Below, one piece after another: positions 27,556 to 36,537 of a DNA stretch of 64,000 nt. The translations under genes were made by a program, and so were the position numbers. Origin of the DNA: Billgrantia zhangzhouensis (GTDB lineage Bacteria > Pseudomonadota > Gammaproteobacteria > Pseudomonadales > Halomonadaceae); contig NZ_JABFTT010000005.1 of NCBI RefSeq assembly GCF_021404465.1, positions 186,001 through 250,000 of the forward strand. The letters are read 5' to 3'. Positions within the stretch are counted from its first letter, which is position 1, and each line of letters opens with the position of its first letter. The notes beneath the pieces were generated by a model. That model saw only the letters and a program-made list of their open reading frames with translations, had not been told where the DNA came from and ran no database searches.

Positions 27556-28565
27556 CTAAATCGGCTTTAACACTTCCGGAAGCTCGAAGGGAACACCTTC
27601 CGGGGCATGGAAGTTGACCGGGATTTCACCTGTCAGTGCCTCCTGGAAAGCCACCAGTTCATCCAACGCTTCACTATCCAGGTCCTGACCGAGCTGCACC
27701 CTCGCCATGATTGCAGTGGCGCGACGCAGGTTATCGACGGAACCATCATGGAAATAGGGGCCGGCCTTAGCCACGTTACGCAGCAGCGGAACGCGGAAGA
27801 AGAAGCGGTCGCGCTCCTCACCGGTCACCATCATCAGGCCTGACATGATCTCCGGTGAACCGGTGTGCTCCCAGTAGTTCTCCATCACGCCAAAGAGCTG
27901 CAGCATGGTACCACCCACCAAATTGCCGCTGTGACAGCCCACGCAACCGACGTTCATGAAGCGGAGCCCCCTCACTTCAAGCTCATTCAAGGCATCATCG
28001 TCGCCTTCTAGCCAGGCATCGAAGGGTGCCCCGGCGTGCGTCGTGTGGTTTGGTAGAACTCCAACGCTTGCCCATAGTTTTCTATCGAGACAGGCTCGGG
28101 GTCATTCGGGAAAGCTCTTGGAAGAGTCCCTCGTAACCGTGCTCCTTGAGCACCGGCAGGATGTTGCTACGCTGATCGAAGCCCATCGACCCGGTAATCG
28201 AACCAATGGCCTGTGCCGCTCCGCTTTCACGGTCTGCCAGCCAGCGCAGCCCTGGTGTCTCCATGGAGTGGAAGACAGTCTGGGATTGCATGGTGCGCCC
28301 GCCACGTGGTGCATTGATCGAACGCTCGCGGCTATCAGATCCCCAGTTCTCCTGGAAGTGGCAGTTCGCACAGGCAACTTCACCGCTCGAAGAGAGACGC
28401 ATGTCCGAGCTTGGCGACCGGGTTCTCGATGTCCTCTTCGGGAGTAGACTGAACGCTGCCCATGACGCGATTGGCCCGAGCACGTAGCTCGTCGTAATCC
28501 AACGCCCAGGCACTGCTAGCCAACGAGGCGGCAGTCACGGCTGCCACCAGAGCGCTCATTTTCAT
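27556..28565 (-). pseudogene. Di-heme cytochrome c peroxidase, multiply frameshifted
   Basis: Periplasmic CcpA/MauG-type peroxidase split across frames. 28380-28565 encodes a signal peptide (MSALVAAVTAASLASSAWA) and the start of the mature protein to KLG. A second frame covers DMRLSSSGEVACANCHF, with heme site CANCH, up to about 28120. A third short frame encodes PNDPEPVSIENYGQALEF. The last, 27556-27990 and a little upstream, has CVGCH and VPLLRNVAKAGPYFHDG. So at least three frame breaks separate pieces of one gene. The first break fits loss of 17 nt between GACATGCG repeats, and the third fits loss of one G from a G run. It is non-functional unless these are sequence errors. Confidence 0.88.
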
Positions 28566-28671
28566 TTTTTATCCCCTCTCATTTCCAGCCAGATACCGCT
28601 AAGAAAACTCTTCCCAAGGCATCCAGCCGGCAGGGGCACAACAATCGAAACACCCGTTATCGAGGCATTTC

Positions 28672-28685
28672 TTGACCACAGTCAA
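28672..28685. promoter_or_regulatory. Anr/FNR-type box upstream of the ccp remnant
   Basis: TTGAC-CACA-GTCAA is a perfect dyad close to the FNR consensus TTGAT-N4-ATCAA. It lies 107 bp before the ccp start. Cytochrome c peroxidase genes are commonly under Anr/FNR control. Nothing else recognisable was seen in 28566-28833. Confidence 0.55.
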
Positions 28686-28833
28686 ACCTAGGGCTATCAG
28701 TCTTGACACGCGCCCAGCCAGGTCTGGAGAACTTCGAGGGTGACGGGAATACTGATCTACAGGCCCTGAACTCAAAGGAGCTGGACTACCAGCCGATCCG
28801 CTGGTGGGGTCGAAGTGATAGCCTTGAAGTGGT

Positions 28834-29187
28834 CTAGCACATAATCATTCGCCGCTCGGGCCGATTGCCCATGCCCTGCAGGCGCCGCTGCAGCTCAACC
28901 AGGCTCGGCGCCTCTCCTTTCTCCGCCGCAGCCAGCACCTGGGCTACCCAGCCCGGCAGCTCATCGGACATGCGGTAGTAGACCCACTGGCCTTCACGGC
29001 GATCGCTGAGCAGCCCGCAGGTACGCAACTGCGCCAGGTGCCGCGAAACCTTGGGCTGAGACTCTTGCAGAGCATGGGTCATTTCGCAGACGCACAGCTC
29101 CCCTTCTTCCCGAATTAAGAGGGTCAGCGTCAAACGGGTCTCGTCGGCGAGGCATTTGAAGAGGCGAATGGGATCCAGCTCGGGCAC
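28834..29187 (-). CDS. arsR: ArsR-family arsenic-responsive repressor
   Basis: A 117-residue winged-helix metalloregulator. DPIRLFKCLADETRL leads into the HTH, and the metal-binding motif ELCVCEMTHAL carries the CxC pair. SQPKVSRHLAQLRTCGLL and RREGQWVYYRM complete the fold. Start chosen at a GTG (29187), with GGAG 7 nt upstream; longer frames to 29346 enter arsC. It follows arsC by 67 bp on the same strand, at the end of the pst operon, so it probably controls the downstream part of that operon. Confidence 0.9.
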   Translation of the reverse strand: MPELDPIRLFKCLADETRLTLTLLIREEGELCVCEMTHALQESQPKVSRHLAQLRTCGLLSDRREGQWVYYRMSDELPGWVAQVLAAAEKGEAPSLVELQRRLQGMGNRPERRMIMC

Positions 29188-29254
29188 CGGCAGTCTCCAG
29201 CGGCAAGGACGGATCCCCATTCTAACCAAGTGAAGCCCCTTCCGTGCAGGCGAA

Positions 29255-29692
29255 TCAATCCAACTTGCGCAGCTTGGCATCCACCCATAACTGAAGCCGG
29301 CCACGGATCTCGCGCAGTGCCTTGCGGTAGGCATTTGGGTCTTCACTCAAGCGTGGATCGGGAATGTCCCAGTAGACCACTTCTCCGGCCGCACCCTCCC
29401 AGTCGCGACAATGCTGCTTCGCCTTGTCGCACAGGATGATGACCGCATCGAAATACTGTCCGGCATAATGCTCCAGCGGCTCGCTCGCCAGGCCTTCGGT
29501 ATCGATACCCAAGTGGTGCAGGGCTTCGAGAGTTCGCTCATGGGGCCGGTCAGGCTCGACACCGGCACTGAAGGCAGCGATGCGATTGCCCTCGATATGG
29601 TTGAGCAACGCTTCGGCCATCAGCGACCGGGCGGAATTGGCATTACAGAGAAAGAGAACCCGATACTGGTTCACCTGGCTCACCTCACTCAT
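29255..29692 (-). CDS. arsC: Arsenate reductase, low-molecular-weight phosphatase (thioredoxin) type
   Basis: Reduces arsenate to arsenite. At 145 residues it has the LMW-PTP P-loop LCNANSARS with Cys16 as nucleophile, and a redox pair Cys88 and Cys95 in ILCDKAKQHC. The seven-residue spacing matches Cys82/Cys89 of the Staphylococcus thioredoxin-coupled ArsC. DIPDP near the C-terminus supplies the general acid. It starts 2 nt after pstB, so it is co-transcribed with the phosphate transporter, through which arsenate also enters. Confidence 0.92.
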   Translation of the reverse strand: MSEVSQVNQYRVLFLCNANSARSLMAEALLNHIEGNRIAAFSAGVEPDRPHERTLEALHHLGIDTEGLASEPLEHYAGQYFDAVIILCDKAKQHCRDWEGAAGEVVYWDIPDPRLSEDPNAYRKALREIRGRLQLWVDAKLRKLD

Positions 29693-29694
29693 GA

Positions 29695-30513
29695 TTAGCC
29701 GAAACGTCCGGTAATGTAATCGTGGGTGCGCTGCTCTTGCGGGTTGGTGAAGATGTCGTCGGTATCTCCCATCTCGACCAGTTCCCCCAGGTGGAAGAAA
29801 GCCGTCTTGTGGGCCACCCGAGCCGCCTGCTGCATGTTGTGGGTCACCATGACGATGGTATAGCTCTCGCTCAACTCGTCGATGAGCTGCTCGATCTTGC
29901 CCGTCGCAATCGGATCGAGAGCCGAACACGGCTCGTCCATCAAGATCACCTCAGGACTCACCGCAATGGTGCGGGCGATGCACAGGCGCTGCTGCTGTCC
30001 GCCCGACAGCCCCGTGCCGGGCTGATCCAGGCGATCCTTCACTTCGTCCCACAGACCCGCCCGTCGAAGGCTGCTTTCGACGATATCGTCGAGTTCGGCG
30101 CGCCGCCGTGCCAGGCCATGCAGCCGCGGGCCGTAGGCGATGTTCTCGTAGATCGACTTGGGGAAGGGGTTGGGCTTCTGGAATACGATGCCGACCTGGG
30201 CACGCAGCAGCACCACGTCGAGCGACGGATCGTAGATGTCGTTGCCGTCGAGGGTCACCTGGCCCTCGACGCGGCTCCCCGCGATGGTGTCGTTCATGCG
30301 GTTCAGGCAGCGCAGGAAGGTCGACTTGCCGCAGCCTGAGGGCCCGATGAAGGCAACCACCTCATTTTCCATGATATCGAGATCGATACCATGCAGCGCC
30401 TCGTTCTCGCCGTAGAAGACCTTGACGCCACGGGCGCTCATCTTGATGTTGGTTGCCTGGGCAGTACGCGTACGCTTGTTCATGGTCGTGGGTACGGTGA
30501 CGGATACAGTCAT
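29695..30513 (-). CDS. pstB: Phosphate ABC transporter ATP-binding protein PstB
   Basis: ATPase of the high-affinity phosphate importer, 272 residues from the ATG at 30513, which has GAGGTGG at good distance. Walker A is [11 protein letters not shown], followed by the PstB-typical [27 protein letters not shown], signature [16 protein letters not shown] and [10 protein letters not shown]. The usual next gene phoU is absent; arsC follows after 2 nt. Confidence 0.96.
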   Translation of the reverse strand: MTVSVTVPTTMNKRTRTAQATNIKMSARGVKVFYGENEALHGIDLDIMENEVVAFIGPSGCGKSTFLRCLNRMNDTIAGSRVEGQVTLDGNDIYDPSLDVVLLRAQVGIVFQKPNPFPKSIYENIAYGPRLHGLARRRAELDDIVESSLRRAGLWDEVKDRLDQPGTGLSGGQQQRLCIARTIAVSPEVILMDEPCSALDPIATGKIEQLIDELSESYTIVMVTHNMQQAARVAHKTAFFHLGELVEMGDTDDIFTNPQEQRTHDYITGRFG

Positions 30514-30515
30514 GG

Positions 30516-31886
30516 TTACCACCTCGTCTCGAATTTCTTGCGCAGCCAGATGGCCGTCGCATTGAGGCTCAGCATCAGGCCCAGCAGCACGATGATGGCC
30601 GCCGAGGTGCGCGCCTCGAAGAAGTTGCGTAGTTCATTGCCTTGCCACAGGTAGATCTGCACCGGCAGCGCCGTGGCCTGGTCCACGGGCGAGCTGGGCA
30701 CGTTGGCAACGAAGGCGTTCATGCCGATCAGCAGCAGCGGCGCCGTCTCGCCCAAGGCCTGGGCTACACCCAGGATCGAGCCGGTGAGAATGCCCGGCAA
30801 TGCCAGGGGCAGCACATGGTGGAACACCGTCTGCACCCGCGATGCACCGATGCCAAGTGCCGCCTGACGAATCGATGGCGGGATCGAGCGCAGCGCCGAA
30901 CGCGTGGCGATGATGATGGTTGGGAGTGTCATCAGCGTCAGCACCAGGCCACCCACCAACGGTGCGGAAAGCGGCAAACGCAGATAGCCGACGAATATCG
31001 CCGCCCCCAGCAAGCCGAAGATGATCGAAGGCACCGCCGCCAGGTTGTTGATGTTGATCTCGATGAGATCGGTCAGGCGATTCTTGGGAGCGAACTCCTC
31101 AAGGTAGATGGCACTGGCCACCCCCAATGGTATCGACAATGCGATGACGATCAGCATCATGAACAGCGACCCCATGAAAGCACCGGCCAGACCTGCTGAC
31201 GCCGGGGAACTGCGTGAGTCAGTGTTGATGAACAGTGCCGTGCTGAAGGCATTGCGAATGGTGCCCTGCTCCTTGAGATAGTCCGCCCACTCTCGGGTCT
31301 GAGCACTTAATTGCTGCTGATGGTCGGGCAGGCTACGGTCGATATTGCCCTTCAGCCAGACATCCACGTTGGCACCGGCAAGCATCTTGACGGTAACGGT
31401 CTGACCGATCAGCTCAGGCTTCTCGATGACACGATTGCGCAGGGCGAAACGCTCGCCGGAGGCCACCAGTGCACGCAGGTCGCGAGTCTGACGCGACTCG
31501 ATCTCACCAGGCAACTGGTCTTTCAGCGCCTCGTCGATCAGAGCGTTCCAGTTGACCATACCAAGCTGGCTCAGCCAGGCGAGTTCGCGCTCCCGGTACT
31601 GTGCAGGGCTCTCGCCTCGCTCACGCACCGGTCGCTCGTCGACCTGGATCACCTCCGGATCGAGGTAAATGTCGAGAGTGAGCGTGGCCTGCCAGAAGGC
31701 CGGCACACCACGTATCAGGATGCTGGCGAACAGGATCGCTACCAAAACCATGGCAGTGATGACAGCGCCCAGGCCCAGCAAGCGGAAGCGGCGCTCTCGA
31801 GCATGGCGTGCATTCAGTGACCGCTGGATGGCATTGAGGCGCTGGCGACGCCGGCTATCGGCAATTTCTAGGTTCGTAACAGTCAC
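30516..31886 (-). CDS. pstA: Phosphate ABC transporter permease PstA, long form
   Basis: Permease subunit of 456 residues, longer than the ~300-residue E. coli PstA owing to an extra periplasmic region between the first helix (about 38-60) and the transport core, corresponding to the DUF3333 type. The BPD core begins near [17 protein letters not shown] and contains the EAA loop [20 protein letters not shown]. It starts with GTG at 31886, six bases after the pstC stop, and lies 2 bp from pstB. Confidence 0.93.
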   Translation of the reverse strand: MTVTNLEIADSRRRQRLNAIQRSLNARHARERRFRLLGLGAVITAMVLVAILFASILIRGVPAFWQATLTLDIYLDPEVIQVDERPVRERGESPAQYRERELAWLSQLGMVNWNALIDEALKDQLPGEIESRQTRDLRALVASGERFALRNRVIEKPELIGQTVTVKMLAGANVDVWLKGNIDRSLPDHQQQLSAQTREWADYLKEQGTIRNAFSTALFINTDSRSSPASAGLAGAFMGSLFMMLIVIALSIPLGVASAIYLEEFAPKNRLTDLIEININNLAAVPSIIFGLLGAAIFVGYLRLPLSAPLVGGLVLTLMTLPTIIIATRSALRSIPPSIRQAALGIGASRVQTVFHHVLPLALPGILTGSILGVAQALGETAPLLLIGMNAFVANVPSSPVDQATALPVQIYLWQGNELRNFFEARTSAAIIVLLGLMLSLNATAIWLRKKFETRW

Positions 31887-31892
31887 GAGGCG

Positions 31893-33263
31893 TCACTCAT
31901 ATTGCTGACGGTATTTGCGTACCACCACCAGGGCAATGATATTGAGCCCGAGGGTGATGACGAACAGCGTAAGACCGAGTGCGAACGCCACCAGCGACTG
32001 CGGGCTGGAGAAGTCCATGTCGCCGGTCAACTGGTTGACGATGGTCACGGTGATGGTGGAGATCGCCTCGAAAGGATTGGCATGCAGCACCGGGTTGTTG
32101 CCGGCGGCCAGCACCACGATCATGGTCTCGCCGATGGCCCGGCTGGCGGCCAGCAGAAAGGCACCGACGATACCCGGCAGCGCGGCGGGGAGCACGACCT
32201 GGCGAATCATCTCCGACCTGGTGGCACCGAGCCCCAAGGCGCCGTCGCGCAATGACTTCGGCACCTGGGTGATGATGTCGTCGGAGAGCGAAGAGACGAA
32301 GGGAATGATCATGATCCCCATCACCAGGCCCGCCGTCAGCGCGCTGGTGGCGCGAATGCCGATTCCCAGCATGTCGCCCAGCCCTGACAGGAACGGACCG
32401 ATCACGATCAAGGCGAAGAAGCCGTAGACAATGGTGGGGATACCGGCCAGCACCTCGATGACCGGCTTGGCCACGTTACGCAGCCACGGCGGTGCGTACT
32501 CCGCCATGTAGATGGCTGTCATCAGCCCCAATGGTATCGCCACCAGCAGCGCAATGGCGCTGACCATGAGCGTACCCCACAGCAGCGGCAAGAGCCCGAA
32601 CTCGCCCTGCTGGCCTGCCCCGGAGGTGCTGAAGCGGGGGTTCCAGACAGTGCCGAAGAAGAACTCCGCGGGGCTGATGTAGCGGAAGAAGTGGAGCGCC
32701 TCGCCCACCAACGACAGCACGATTCCCACCGTGGTCAGGATGGCGACGCCGGAACTCAGCGCCAGCAGTGCCGTTATCACCCGTTCGACTTGGTTGCGTG
32801 CACGCAGCTGCGGAGAGACACGCCGCTGCGCCGTGACCAGGCCGACGACGGCCAGCACGGCCATGGCCGCGATCATGGCGAGTCGCCCCATGCTTTCGAG
32901 ACGAGCCATCTGCTGAGCGGCGGCAACCTCGTAGGCCTGTACCTCACCACTCAAGCCCTGCCCCGAGGCCAGCGCACTGACGCGACGCATCAGCACCTGC
33001 ATCTCACGCTCACTCAATGCGGCAAGCTCAGCCGGCAGTTGCTGAACGACCAGCACCTCGACGATGGCGTCCTGCAACAGCAGCCAGACGCCAAAAAGCA
33101 GCAGTGCCGGCAGCCCACACCAGAGGGCGACCAGCACGCCGTAATATCCGGGGCGGGAATGCAGGCGCACCCCACCGTCTGCTACCGCCCTGCTGCGGGA
33201 CAGCCCGACCTGATAGGCCACGGCCATCACGATCAACACGGTAGCAATCAAGACAAGATTCAT
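31893..33263 (-). CDS. pstC: Phosphate ABC transporter permease PstC, long form
   Basis: Second permease, 456 residues. An extended N-terminal part with two extra helices and a periplasmic stretch (about residues 65-130) precedes the core. Core motifs are FGLLPLLWGTLMVSAIALLV, AGIPTIVYGFFAL and the EAA loop ALGLGATRSEMIRQVVLPAALPG. GGAGAG precedes the ATG. It lies downstream of pstS across a strong stem-loop. Confidence 0.93.
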   Translation of the reverse strand: MNLVLIATVLIVMAVAYQVGLSRSRAVADGGVRLHSRPGYYGVLVALWCGLPALLLFGVWLLLQDAIVEVLVVQQLPAELAALSEREMQVLMRRVSALASGQGLSGEVQAYEVAAAQQMARLESMGRLAMIAAMAVLAVVGLVTAQRRVSPQLRARNQVERVITALLALSSGVAILTTVGIVLSLVGEALHFFRYISPAEFFFGTVWNPRFSTSGAGQQGEFGLLPLLWGTLMVSAIALLVAIPLGLMTAIYMAEYAPPWLRNVAKPVIEVLAGIPTIVYGFFALIVIGPFLSGLGDMLGIGIRATSALTAGLVMGIMIIPFVSSLSDDIITQVPKSLRDGALGLGATRSEMIRQVVLPAALPGIVGAFLLAASRAIGETMIVVLAAGNNPVLHANPFEAISTITVTIVNQLTGDMDFSSPQSLVAFALGLTLFVITLGLNIIALVVVRKYRQQYE

Positions 33264-33295
33264 CGTCTCTCCATCTCACGCGCTTGCGTCCGAGT

Positions 33296-33321
33296 CGGGG
33301 AGCGGTGGCTACCGCTCCCCG
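33296..33321 (-). other. Stem-loop between pstS and pstC
   Basis: CGGGGAGCGGT / ACCGCTCCCCG, an 11-bp perfect stem with loop of four, without a T-run. Such hairpins after a binding-protein gene usually stabilise its 3' end or reduce read-through, giving more PstS than permease. Confidence 0.6.
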
Positions 33322-33335
33322 TTACCACACCTCTC

Positions 33336-34352
33336 TTACTCGGCAGAGACCACGGTGCGCGCCTGGAACTGCTCCAGCGCCTGGGCACGCTCGTCGTCGT
33401 CCATCGGAATCAGACCGGCGTCTTCCAGCGGGCTGCCGTAACCAGAGATGGCATCGCTGAGGAAGAACTCGGTGTACTCGGCCAGGCCGGGAACCATATC
33501 CAGATGCTCACCCTTGACGTAGAAGAACAGCGGACGCGATACCGGGTACTCACCGGAGCCGATGGTTTCGAGGCTCGGGGTGACGCCATCGACGGTAGCC
33601 ACCTGCAGACGATCACGGTTCTGGTCGTAGAAGCTCAGACCGAACACGCCCACCGCATCGGACTGGGCGTCCAGACGCGCCAGGGTCTCGGTGTAGTCGC
33701 CAGCGATCTCGATGATGCGACCGTCGCCACGCAGGTTGTTACAGGCATCGCCCTCGATCTCGGCGTAGCTGTCGCAGCCGGCGTGCAGCACTCTCTCTTC
33801 GAAAACCTCACGCGTGCCGTGGTTGGAGGCCGGAATGACCAACACGATCTCCTGGTCAGGCAGGTCACTGTCGATCTCGGACCAGCGGGTATAGGGGTTG
33901 TCGACCAGTTGGCCGTCCTGAGGAATTTGTGCAGCTGCAGCAGCGAAAACATGCTGCGGGGTCAGAGCGAACTCACCGCGGTCGGCGCGCGAGGCGAAGA
34001 CGATGCCGTCATAGCCGAACATGACCTCGAGCACGTCGTTGACGCCGTTGGCAGCGCAGTTCTCGAGCTCGCCAGAACGGATGGCCCTGGAAGCGTTGGC
34101 GATGTCGATGGTGTTCTCGCCGACGCCCTGGCAGAACTGGCGCAGACCGCCGCCGGAGCCTCCGGAACCGACCACCGGGGTGTTGAACTGCGGGAAGGAG
34201 CCACCGAACTCCTCGGCAACGATGCTGGCAAAGGGCAGCACGGTGGAGGAACCGGCAATCTGGATGGTGTCGCGGGCCTGAGCGGCGGTCGACAGACCGG
34301 CGGCAAGGGAAGCGGCGATCGCCATGCTCAGCGTGCTCTTCTTGAAGCTCAT
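33336..34352 (-). CDS. pstS: Phosphate-binding periplasmic protein PstS
   Basis: Periplasmic phosphate receptor, 338 residues with a signal peptide ending around STAAQA. The PstS-like domain shows IQIAGSSTVLPFASIVAEEF, the phosphate loop VGSGGSGGGLRQFCQG and the second-lobe ASNHGTREVFEE. It heads the pstSCAB-arsC-arsR operon. AGAGGA lies about 9 nt before the ATG at 34352; a much longer frame to 34937 is not real. The AGSSTV-type N-lobe is that of the PstS family that occurs with long PstC/PstA. Confidence 0.93.
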   Translation of the reverse strand: MSFKKSTLSMAIAASLAAGLSTAAQARDTIQIAGSSTVLPFASIVAEEFGGSFPQFNTPVVGSGGSGGGLRQFCQGVGENTIDIANASRAIRSGELENCAANGVNDVLEVMFGYDGIVFASRADRGEFALTPQHVFAAAAAQIPQDGQLVDNPYTRWSEIDSDLPDQEIVLVIPASNHGTREVFEERVLHAGCDSYAEIEGDACNNLRGDGRIIEIAGDYTETLARLDAQSDAVGVFGLSFYDQNRDRLQVATVDGVTPSLETIGSGEYPVSRPLFFYVKGEHLDMVPGLAEYTEFFLSDAISGYGSPLEDAGLIPMDDDERAQALEQFQARTVVSAE

Positions 34353-34470
34353 CTTCACTATCCTCTCTGCGTTTTGATCCGACAGACCCCACGGCCTGGC
34401 AGTGTCGTCTTGGCCCGTGGGCCATTCGCAAGAGAGATTCTGGAGACGTTTGATTGCAGAAAGATGACAC

Positions 34471-34488
34471 GTGAACGGAACGTAACAA
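34471..34488 (-). promoter_or_regulatory. Candidate PHO box upstream of pstS
   Basis: On the minus strand TTGTTAC-GTTC-CGTTCAC gives two 7-bp direct repeats at 11-bp period, a partial match to the PhoB consensus CTGTNAC-N4-CTGTNAC. It is about 120 bp before the pstS start. Weak match, but correctly located. Confidence 0.35.
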
Positions 34489-34489
34489 A

Positions 34490-35224
34490 TTACAGAAGAA
34501 GCCCCACTGCCGCCAGCGTACACAATGCGAGTGAAGCGCCCTGCAGGCGACGCCGGTCTAGCTTGTGGGCGATACGATCGGCCAGGGCGTTGCCGGCCAG
34601 CACTGCCGGCAGGAAGGTGAACGCCAACCCCAGATGCCATAGGCGTACCTGACCGGCCAGCGCCAGAGTCACCAGTGTCAAGCTGGAGGTGAGGATGAAG
34701 AATGCCGCCAGATTGCCACGCAGCCGATCCGGCGCCAGCCCGTGCATCAGCAGCACCATGGGCGGCCCGCCGATGGCGGCCACGGTGCCGAAGATGCCCG
34801 ACACCACGCCGGCACCAAACAGGCTCACGCGGTTGACCGGCAGGCGGAAACGAAACAACGTCACCGCCACGGCGAACAGTACGCTTGCGGCGATCAACTT
34901 TTCCAGCAGCACCATGGGAGCGGCGAGCAGCAGCCACAAGCCCAGGGCATTGCCGGGAAGACGCCCGATCAGCGCCATGCCGATCTCACCGATCTGCACC
35001 TCGTGACGGTAGTGACGCACCGTCATCAACGACACGGTGAAGCCGAACAGCACCAGGATCACCGGTACCAGGCGTGGCTCGAGCATCAGCAGCAGCGGCG
35101 CGCCGACCACCGCCAGACCGAAGCCGGTGGCGCGCTGCACGAAGGCACCCAAGGCCAGCACCAGCGCGCATCCGCCCCAAATCGTCGGCGTCATGTCTAG
35201 CCAGTGCAGGAAGATCTCAGGCAT
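34490..35224 (-). CDS. TauE/SafE-family membrane exporter
   Basis: A 244-residue protein with about eight hydrophobic segments of the TauE/SafE family (sulfite, sulfoacetate or related anion exporters). Typical motifs are FVQRATGFGLAVVGAPLLLM near the N-terminus and GIFGTVAAIGGPPMVLLM in the second half. Its ATG overlaps the stop of the Bcr-type exporter by 8 nt, so the two are one transcript. The substrate is unknown. Confidence 0.87.
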   Translation of the reverse strand: MPEIFLHWLDMTPTIWGGCALVLALGAFVQRATGFGLAVVGAPLLLMLEPRLVPVILVLFGFTVSLMTVRHYRHEVQIGEIGMALIGRLPGNALGLWLLLAAPMVLLEKLIAASVLFAVAVTLFRFRLPVNRVSLFGAGVVSGIFGTVAAIGGPPMVLLMHGLAPDRLRGNLAAFFILTSSLTLVTLALAGQVRLWHLGLAFTFLPAVLAGNALADRIAHKLDRRRLQGASLALCTLAAVGLLL

Positions 35225-36401
35225 GCACGGGTCGCCCGGCCAGCCGTGACAGCATGACGTTGCCAAACAGCGTGGCTGCCAGCATGGTCAGTACCATGGG
35301 CCACAGATTCTCGATCTCGAAGGCACTCACCATGATGCCCGCCAAGGCCGCGGCGCCGAACTTGGCCGCACCCATCAGCGCCGTGGCGGTGGCGCTCATG
35401 TGACCGAAGCGATCCAGCAGCAACGCCATGGCATTGGGCGAAACCAGGCCGATCATTCCCGAATAGAGCATGACCAGCAGCACCACCACCGGCAGCGAGG
35501 CCAGCCCGGCCATGACCATCGCCACCAGGCACACCACCGCTACCAGTTGCAGGGCAAGCCCCAGATAGAGATTCTGCAACGGGGTTCGCGTCTGCAGCAG
35601 GTGAATGTTGATCCGGTTGGAAAGCGCAATGAAGATGACGTTGGCGCCCAGGACGAAAGGATAGGTAGCTGGCGTAAGGCCGAAATGATCCATGTAGACA
35701 TAGGGCGAGGCGGTAACGAAGGCAAACAACCCGCCGAAGGAAGCTGCCACCGCACAGATATAGCCCAGTCCCTCGCGATGGCGCAGCACGCTCATGTAAT
35801 TGACCAACACCTGGCCCAGCGAGGCCGCGGGCAGGTGCGGATCGCGGGTTTCGGGCAGCCGGGTCGACATCAGCCACAGCAGGAACGCTGCATAGCCGGC
35901 CAGGAAGATGAAGATCAACTGCCAATCGGCCAGGTAGAGCAGCCCACTGCCGACCAGCGGCGCCACCAGCGGTGCCAGCATCATGATCATGGCCATCGTA
36001 GAAATGACACGTGCCGCCTGTCTGCCGCTGAAGCAGTCGCGCACGATGGCCGTCGAGTTGACCACGCAGGCCCCTCCCCCCAGCGCCTGCACGAAACGCC
36101 AGACCAACAGTTCCGTGAGCGAACCGACCGTGGCCAGCATGAGGCTGGCGAGCAGGAACACCACCAGCCCCGAGAGCAAGACCGGCTTTCGCCCCAGCCG
36201 GTCGGATACCGGACCGAACAGCAGCTGACCGATGGCGAAACCGGCCATGAACACGCTGATGGAGAGTTCGGCATGGTGAATGCTGGCACCGACGCTGTTG
36301 GCCAGCGATGCCATGGCTGGCAGGTAGGCATCGATGGCGAAAGGGGCCAGTGCGGTATTGATGGCAACCAATGTCGCCAAGCGTCGAGGGGAGAGACTCA
36401 A
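35217..36401 (-). CDS. Bcr/CflA-family drug-resistance MFS exporter
   Basis: A 394-residue 12-helix MFS antiporter of the DHA1 Bcr/CflA group. AIDAYLPAMASLA in helix 1, QLLFGPVSDRLGRKPVLL (motif A) and LGGGACVVNSTAIVRD (motif C-like) are clear. It begins with TTG at 36401 preceded by GGAG at 5 nt. It is coupled to the TauE/SafE gene. It exports hydrophobic compounds or sulfonamide/bicyclomycin-like drugs by family. Confidence 0.88.
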   Translation of the reverse strand: MSLSPRRLATLVAINTALAPFAIDAYLPAMASLANSVGASIHHAELSISVFMAGFAIGQLLFGPVSDRLGRKPVLLSGLVVFLLASLMLATVGSLTELLVWRFVQALGGGACVVNSTAIVRDCFSGRQAARVISTMAMIMMLAPLVAPLVGSGLLYLADWQLIFIFLAGYAAFLLWLMSTRLPETRDPHLPAASLGQVLVNYMSVLRHREGLGYICAVAASFGGLFAFVTASPYVYMDHFGLTPATYPFVLGANVIFIALSNRINIHLLQTRTPLQNLYLGLALQLVAVVCLVAMVMAGLASLPVVVLLVMLYSGMIGLVSPNAMALLLDRFGHMSATATALMGAAKFGAAALAGIMVSAFEIENLWPMVLTMLAATLFGNVMLSRLAGRPVHA

Positions 36402-36537
36402 GGCGGCTCCATGATCGGAAAGCTAGGCAGCTAATCATAACCACCAGGGGCCGCCCTGTCTCGTGCCACTTCATTCAATTGCAATATGTTCCGGCCATCA
36501 TCGAAGGCCATCTAAGACCTTGATCGCCGAGGAAACA

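Noticed and set aside
34353..34489. Classical PHO box CTGTCAT-N4-CTGTCAT
   Set aside because: CTGTAAT and GTGTCAT are present but 25 bp apart, out of the 11-bp register; only the weaker pair listed as a feature fits.
32691..34652. Plus-strand ORF of 653 codons over pstC/pstS
   Set aside because: It crosses two real genes and an intergenic hairpin on the other strand and has no family similarity.
35197..36474. Alternative minus-strand frame over the Bcr-type exporter
   Set aside because: Low-similarity shadow frame; the 35217-36401 frame has all the MFS motifs.
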